Of a stretch of DNA of 64,000 nucleotides, positions 59,030-64,000 are shown in pieces. Every line of letters starts with the position of its first letter. The first letter of the stretch is position 1. This DNA comes from Manis javanica (taxonomy: Eukaryota > Chordata > Mammalia > Pholidota > Manidae): the NCBI RefSeq assembly GCF_040802235.1, contig NC_133158.1:166567401-166631400 (forward strand). Reading direction: 5' to 3'. The notes under the pieces are model-generated. The model was not told the origin of the DNA and did no database searches. It was given only the letters and a program-made list of their open reading frames with translations. The translations under genes were made by a program, and so were the position numbers.

Positions 59030-59140
59030 ATCTATTCTTCCTGACCTCACAGGGGTATTGTGGGTAGATTAAAATACAGCATCTAAAGTCCTTGTGCATA
59101 CATGCAACAGTCTTTGGTAAATGGTAGTTGTTACGATCAC
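59030..59140 (+). repeat. MIR SINE fragment
   Basis: CCTCACAGGGGTATTGTGGG, GTAGATTAAAATACAGCATC and GGTAAATGGTAGTTGTTAC follow the MIR second half. Confidence 0.55.
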
Positions 59141-59685
59141 TATCTGGGACTTTGTACATGCCTCAGAAGTACAGTCTAGTGTGCTGGGCTGTTGGTACTT
59201 GTCTACACAAACTACAAATGTCCTGGGGATAGGCTCTTTGTACTTGTACCCTCTGTTCCTAGCACAGTGCTCACCTCATAGCAGGCCCTGAAGCCAGCTG
59301 CATGACTGAGCAACCGAGTTCCAGTCCTGTGGAACTACCCCAGCTCAGGGAGTCACCCTAAAGAGTCATTTAAAACTCTCTGGGTCTCAGTGATATCTGC
59401 AGGTCCTTCTGGCCTGGGGAAAATGGAGATCTCTAAATCAAAGACTTACAGAAGCTCCCCAAGTCACTGGCAGAACTGGAATGAGAAACCAGTTGTCCTG
59501 AAGCCCTGTTCACTTAGTTACTCCTTCAAAACAGGAGTCTCACAGTTCACTTCAATGTCACTGTCACACATAATCCCCACACCTCATAGATCACTAGAGC
59601 AAACCATCTGCCCCTTGGGAATCAGCCCCTCAGAAAAACCATTTCCTATTTCATGTAGACTAAGGAGAGACACAAAGTCAGTTAC

Positions 59686-59790
59686 CTCAGTCAGAACAGA
59701 CCAGTCTTAACAGAGTTAGTTTCTCGTGTTTTGGAAGAAATCACTTGGAAATCCTTGGTTCTGAGTCTTCCATCTCTTCCACATCAAAAT
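59686..59790 (-). other. ZBTB38: candidate ZBTB38 5' UTR exon with two nested uORFs
   Basis: On the minus strand a long pyrimidine tract ending CTCTTTTATTTTTAG defines an acceptor at 59791. The block ends in CTGAG followed by GTAACT, a good donor. The length is 105 nt, and it lies 1.5 kb downstream of the CpG-island donor. Two ATGs in different frames open short ORFs (22 and 10 codons), and both stop within the exon, so it would be untranslated with respect to ZBTB38. It is not part of a repeat I recognise. Splice-site strength and position support it; there is no transcript evidence. Confidence 0.5.
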
Positions 59791-59869
59791 CTAAAAATAA
59801 AAGAGAAAAGAAATAATGCAGTGCCTCATGACTGGCTGACACGACTTAATATTTCAGCATCAATGGTAA

Positions 59870-60075
59870 CTGTAATTAGCATGGGTACTGAATACCTACT
59901 ATAATTCAAGTGCTGAGCAAAGTAACTGGACATATGTGACCTCATACAGTCTTCATAATACCCTCAGATGTAGAAGACATTCCCCATTTTACAGCTACAC
60001 AGAAGGGGGCTCTGAGAGGTCATGGAATCTCTTCAAGGTCACACAGCTAGTTTATGTTAGATCTGGGACTTAAAT
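59870..60075 (-). repeat. MIR SINE, antisense, nearly full
   Basis: Reversed MIR: ACTGAATACCTACTATAATT, CATTCCCCATTTTACAGCTA, GGTCACACAGCTAG and ATCTGGGACTTAAATC. It lies just upstream, on the minus strand, of the candidate exon at 59686-59790. Confidence 0.75.
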
Positions 60076-60079
60076 CATG

Positions 60080-60945
60080 TAAGAATGAGGTTAATTTAGC
60101 AAAATGTGCATTTTCATGTATGATTGTTACAAAGCCTGAGATACACTGACACATAACTAATTTTATTACTTAACCAAAGAATATCAGATATCAGCCCCTT
60201 TTGAATTATTGAAATACCAGTCTCAAAACACCACTTACTATGTGCAATGTGCTCTGATATTTACTATTCTATTATTTTGTATATTGCATTATATATTCTC
60301 TATCTTTAAAAAAATTCCAGTAGTAACCCACTAAATGGATTTCAGAATCTTCTAAGGGGTCCCTACTCTTGTTGAAAGAATATTACACTTACAGATAGTA
60401 TGTTACTAATTTGTCTGAAACAGCAGATTAAATCCTCCTATGCTTTCTAACCATGGCAACCTGACAGAGTGGCTGAGCTTCATAATTAGGAGAAAAGTCT
60501 TTAATCTTTAAATGTATAGGGCACAGTAACACATATCATCTATAATGGATCCTTAAAAGGGATATTCAAATAGGGCCAAAATCCAGAATGGAATTGGTCA
60601 CCTACCTAAAGCAGATCAGAATTATAAAGTGGAACCGCTGATGGACTAAACTCTCAGGTGATTTATTATATACCCTGCAAAGAAGTGTCTTAGAGCCGGC
60701 TCTGTGTAGTAGGGGCAGAACAGACGCAACTACCTGCACAAGTAGGAGGCTGAGATTGAAAACCCTGGGGGCAGGGCCTTGCCTTTCCCATGTCCCATTC
60801 AATTCCAAGGGTTTGGTGCTGAACCAAGGAAATTATCAGGTTCCCGCAGGGTCTGGACTGGGGTCCAAGTCGCAGTCCAGGGAGGCTGGAGATGGGGTGG
60901 GGGTCTGTGACTGTCAGTGCAGTTTCGGAGCCTGCTGGACCTGAG
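60080..60945. other. ZBTB38 first-intron sequence next to the CpG island
   Basis: AT-rich to about 60550, then increasing in G+C toward the CpG island. No repeat or exon is recognised. Confidence 0.35.
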
Positions 60946-60949
60946 CCCA

Positions 60950-61760
60950 GAACGTCCCCAGCACATGGGTGCGCATTTCTCCCCCGGCCACCCGCCCTCT
61001 AGCACAAATGCGCAGATAGGCCACTAGATGCGACGCAACCAGCCCCGACCTGCACTCGAACCCCCCACAACCCTCAGGGCGCAGGCCCCGGAGTCTGGGC
61101 ACCTGCGGGCGCTGGGTCCCTGCACCAGCTCGTTTTGCAGCGGCTGCAGCGCTCACTGCCCAGCGCGAGGGTTTCCCAGCCAGGTTTCCAGGCTCCCTCC
61201 TGGGGAGAGGAGGGGTCAGGCTGGCCGCGCCCAGGGCCCCGCGCCCGCAGGCCGCGCCTCGCCCACCCAGCCCCGCACGCAGACCCTGCGGGTGGCACTT
61301 ACAGGGCGCGACTGCTCCACCGCAAGCGCGTTTCTCTGGGGGTCCATGGCTCTTCCGGACCCGCGAGTCCGGTCGCTGCGCCACACAGCACCGCCCAGAA
61401 AATGGACGCCGGCGGCTCGGCTCTGGCGCCCTGGCCCGCCCCCGGCGCAGGCTGGGGGACGCGGCCCGGCCGGGAGGAGGTCGGTTCGACCCTCAGTCCA
61501 CGGGCCGGGGCGCCAGGACACCGCAGCGCCGAGGATGAGGCCTCGGGAGGGCAGCGGGGCCCGGATGGGCACGCACGACGGCCGCGCGGGGCCCCTGACC
61601 CTACCTGGGTGCGATGGGAGGCGCGGTACCCACGACGGCCCCGCGAGGCCCCAGGCGCCACCAAGGGGGCAGCTGCCTCCGGCTTCGCCTTCTAGGGTGA
61701 GAACGCGATTCAGAACCTGCCAGAAGGACGACCCAGTGAGAGGTCTCACGGCCACACAGC
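60950..61760 (-). promoter_or_regulatory. ZBTB38: CpG island, probable ZBTB38 promoter
   Basis: The region is very GC-rich with dense CpG dinucleotides, in sharp contrast with the CpG-poor flanks. It has GC-box-like CCCGCC/GGGCGG strings and TGCGCA (NRF1-like half sites), and no TATA box. It lies about 44 kb upstream of the ZBTB38 coding exon in the same orientation as its only clear splice donor (61302). Long open frames on both strands here are by-products of high GC and show no recognisable domain. Assignment to ZBTB38 rather than to an unknown divergent transcript is inference. Confidence 0.7.
61303..61600 (-). other. ZBTB38: putative ZBTB38 non-coding first exon inside the CpG island
   Basis: A perfect GTAAGT donor lies on the minus strand at 61302-61297, directly after GTCGCGCCCT. 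The exon end at 61303 is therefore well supported. The transcription start is not visible; 61600 is a rough upper limit chosen within the CpG island. Confidence 0.45.
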
Positions 61761-61764
61761 CTAG

Positions 61765-62880
61765 TCACTACCAGAGCAATGCCTGGGTCCGCAGAAGGGT
61801 CTCTGGGTTCCGGATCCAGATCCCAGACAGCATCCAAACCCTGCACATCTCAGAGCGGCGGGAAACAGAAAGTCGAGCGCAGTTTTAATTTAAACAGATT
61901 CTCAGGCATAGGTGTCACCTGTGCTTTCCCATGGCTGTCAGAAGAGCCCTAGATTGATTTTCCCAAGGTGTTTTCACCAAAAGACCCAGTCCTTGTTCAT
62001 AAAGGGCACTGACTGTCTGCTAGGATCTTTCTTCCAAGATTCAGGCACTGCTCATTGAAAAAATATTTACTGAGGCCTGCCACAAACTCCCCTTGTGGAG
62101 TTAACAGCTTAGTGCACTAGTATACAGGTTTTGTTTGTTTTTAAAAATACATCCGTGTTCTCCGTGTTTTGGTATTTTAAAATTTTCTTTAAAAAATGAT
62201 TCAGTCCTAAGTTGCAACTTAAAAGGATAAAAAGTCTATTCTTTGCTTGACGTACATCCCATTTTAGCTTAGAATACAATTTAATTCTGCATTCTAGTTC
62301 CTGACCATGTTTTAGGAATGTGATCATTTTAATGAATAAAGTAGATTCCAATATTAAATACAAAGCCAGCAAGACATTTTAAATAAGCAAGGCAAAATAT
62401 ATTGACTTAAAGTCAAATTAAAGAATCATATAATTTAAAAATAAAGGCAGGGTTTTGAAGGCTGGAAGCTTGGGAACATGCATACACATGTACACTAGTA
62501 ATTTCCCACTTCCTCAAAGCCAGGCACCCTTTATTCTCTCACTGTAGGCCACACGTTTAGAAACATCTATTCCACTAAATTGCATTTCTTAACTAATGAT
62601 TCATCTTCCCCCTTAAAAAACAACGCTGCAATGTATTTGTTTATGTAAATGCCAATCAGATCTTCTACAAAACCTGAGCTAACCCGTTGTTACTTGTGGA
62701 TTCCAACCTAAAGAAACTTGTGGTCTGAATGCAATGTTTCCACTGACGCTTTTGGGAACTCAGAAAAATCATTCGGAGACCTCCATGAAAACTGAAGTAC
62801 ACGAATTAGGAACCATGGATGGGAAGTGCCACTATAGGGCATTGTTCTCTCTGCTTCCCCTGGGATTATAAAGTGGGAAG
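61765..62880. other. upstream of the CpG island, nothing recognised
   Basis: G+C falls quickly after 61900. There is no repeat or gene. If ZBTB38 starts in the CpG island this is its upstream flank; if further promoters lie beyond the window it is intron. Confidence 0.35.
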
Positions 62881-62889
62881 GGGTAGAGC

Positions 62890-63150
62890 AAGGCATTTTG
62901 GTCTGTGGATTCTGCCTGCCTGGGTTTAAAGCCCAGCTTTGTCACTAACGAGGGCACTCACTGTGTAACTTTGGGCAAGTTACTGAATCTCGCTGAGCCT
63001 CAACTTTCTCATATATAAAATGGGGCTAATTATAATGGAGGCCTACCTCATTGGTTTTTTTGATAGTTAAATGGGATAATACATGTGAAGCATCTACAAC
63101 AGTGCCTGGCACACAGTATGTGCTCTGGGAGTGTCAGATGTTGTGGCTGT
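62890..63150 (+). repeat. MIR SINE, full length
   Basis: Reads in full MIR order: TGCCTGCCTGGGTTTAAAGC, CTTTGGGCAAGTTACTGAAT, AAAATGGGGCTAATTATAAT and ACAGTGCCTGGCACACAGTA. Confidence 0.9.
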
Positions 63151-63259
63151 TAGTGCTGGAAGTCAAGTATTCAGAGTTTAAAGTTCCTTCCATTCAGGTG
63201 GTAAGAATAAGAGCCACTGTGTATAAAGCAACCTTTATACCCTAGAAATTTTCCATGGA

Positions 63260-63325
63260 TAAGCTGCCAGGGTCACATGGTAAGTGACATAGAAGATTTA
63301 AACACAGGTCTGACTCCACAGTCCA
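63260..63325 (-). repeat. MIR-like fragment, antisense
   Basis: CAGGGTCACATGGTAAGTG and TTTAAACACAGGTCTGACTC match a reversed MIR 5' part. Confidence 0.4.
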
Positions 63326-63329
63326 TTTC

Positions 63330-64000
63330 TTGGGGCTGCTAACATGTTCCAGGTGGTACCTTGATCAGATGCTGTCAACAGCTTGTTAAGGTGAAATCGA
63401 CTCTGGCTTTCCTAAGAAGCTTACCAAGTGAATGGCTCCTTACGTCTGCTTGGGAATTCACAAACGGTGGCATTTCTTTCTCATTAGAGCCAAAAGTTTC
63501 TCCAGAATTGAGTAGATTTCCCCCAAATTGTTATTAATAACTAAAATATCATGGCAACAGTTCTAAGCACCACAGCCTAAAACTTACATAATCAGCTCAT
63601 CCTTCAAAATTTTCCACCCTTCCTCAAAACCAGTCGCTGATTCTCTCTCTTAATCATTCTTCTGAGTATGGGGAACTATCTGGAAATTTCCAGGAACATC
63701 CTAACTTGTCATAATTTTATTTTCTGTAAGGGTTTATTCTTTTCGAAACAACTAAATGTGATTTATTTTTCTCTATCTTCATAATACTTTTCATTTCAAC
63801 ACATTTACAAATCAGGAAAAAAAATTCTAAGACTTCCAAGATTCTCTCCTTTCTTACATTTCTACCAGTTCTCCAACATCTCCACAGCATCTCCTTTTCT
63901 AGGAGACTTTCCTCACATTTTCCACCTCATTCCCTTTAATCCCCACGTGATCTCTGTTATGCCCCAGCCACCTGCCTGCCCTAAATTAGGACTGTTGGCC
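63330..64000. other. end of window, nothing recognised
   Basis: Unique-looking sequence, T/C-rich toward the end. No gene or clear repeat. Confidence 0.3.

Noticed and set aside
60914..61384. 156-codon minus-strand frame in the CpG island
   Set aside because: It crosses the GTAAGT donor at 61302 and has no recognisable domain, so it is probably not translated as such.
61028..61888. 286-codon plus-strand open frame in the CpG island
   Set aside because: Frames are open on both strands because of the high GC content; the peptide is low-complexity (Pro/Arg/Gly) with no domain, and the splice donor is on the other strand.
1..64000. CRISPR arrays, bacterial operons, tRNA or rRNA genes
   Set aside because: No regularly spaced repeats, no tRNA A/B-box cloverleaf candidates outside SINEs, and no rRNA-like sequence were seen; the window is mammalian.

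Overview
The window is mammalian nuclear DNA: large and mostly non-coding, with many L1, L2, MIR, MER5/Tigger/hAT and LTR relics. It carries one clear protein-coding gene. I see no Alu, B1/B2, carnivore tRNA-Lys SINE, ruminant BovA or equine ERE copies in 64 kb, while L1s of one lineage are present. This argues against primate, rodent, carnivore, ruminant or horse. From memory of its L1 3' ends a pangolin (Pholidota) or another lineage poor in young SINEs is possible, but that is a low-confidence guess.

The gene is ZBTB38 (CIBZ), on the minus strand. Its whole 1194-residue protein is encoded in one uninterrupted exon (CDS 13785-17369). A strong 3' splice site ends exactly at the start ATG, and a 3' UTR of about 2.75 kb runs to a likely ATTAAA poly(A) signal near 11054. 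The protein has an N-terminal BTB/POZ domain, a CtBP-type PLDLR motif, a central five-finger block and a C-terminal six-finger block. It is a methyl-CpG-binding transcription factor.

From 17370 to about 61300 the sequence behaves as ZBTB38 intron. At 60950-61760 there is a strong CpG island with a perfect GTAAGT donor on the minus strand, which I read as a ZBTB38 promoter and first exon (ending at 61303). A well-formed candidate second exon (59686-59790) with two nested upstream ORFs follows. Weaker exon candidates lie at 27482-27609 and 18777-18936. The latter is open and in phase with the ZBTB38 start codon.

From 1 to about 11000, downstream of the gene, the DNA is intergenic: an ERV-like LTR region, L1M, MLT1-like, long L2 copies and MIRs, with a small CpG-rich patch at 2.2-2.6 kb. 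The intron holds a 6.25-kb full-length but decayed L1 (33409-39657, minus) with target-site duplications and a YY1-like site at its 5' end, and a 1.6-kb L1 in the opposite orientation (29292-30885). It also holds a fossil hAT transposon (24589-25895), a Tigger MITE with TA target sites (23531-23815), a solo LTR, and a 79-bp near-identical duplication 2 kb apart (20255 and 22207). The stretch 49.5-54.1 kb is poor in recognisable repeats and may hold regulatory sequence.

I found no tRNA, rRNA, CRISPR array or bacterial-type system. Nothing here is convincingly a new biological system; the most interesting leads are the undocumented exon candidates of ZBTB38 and the local duplication.
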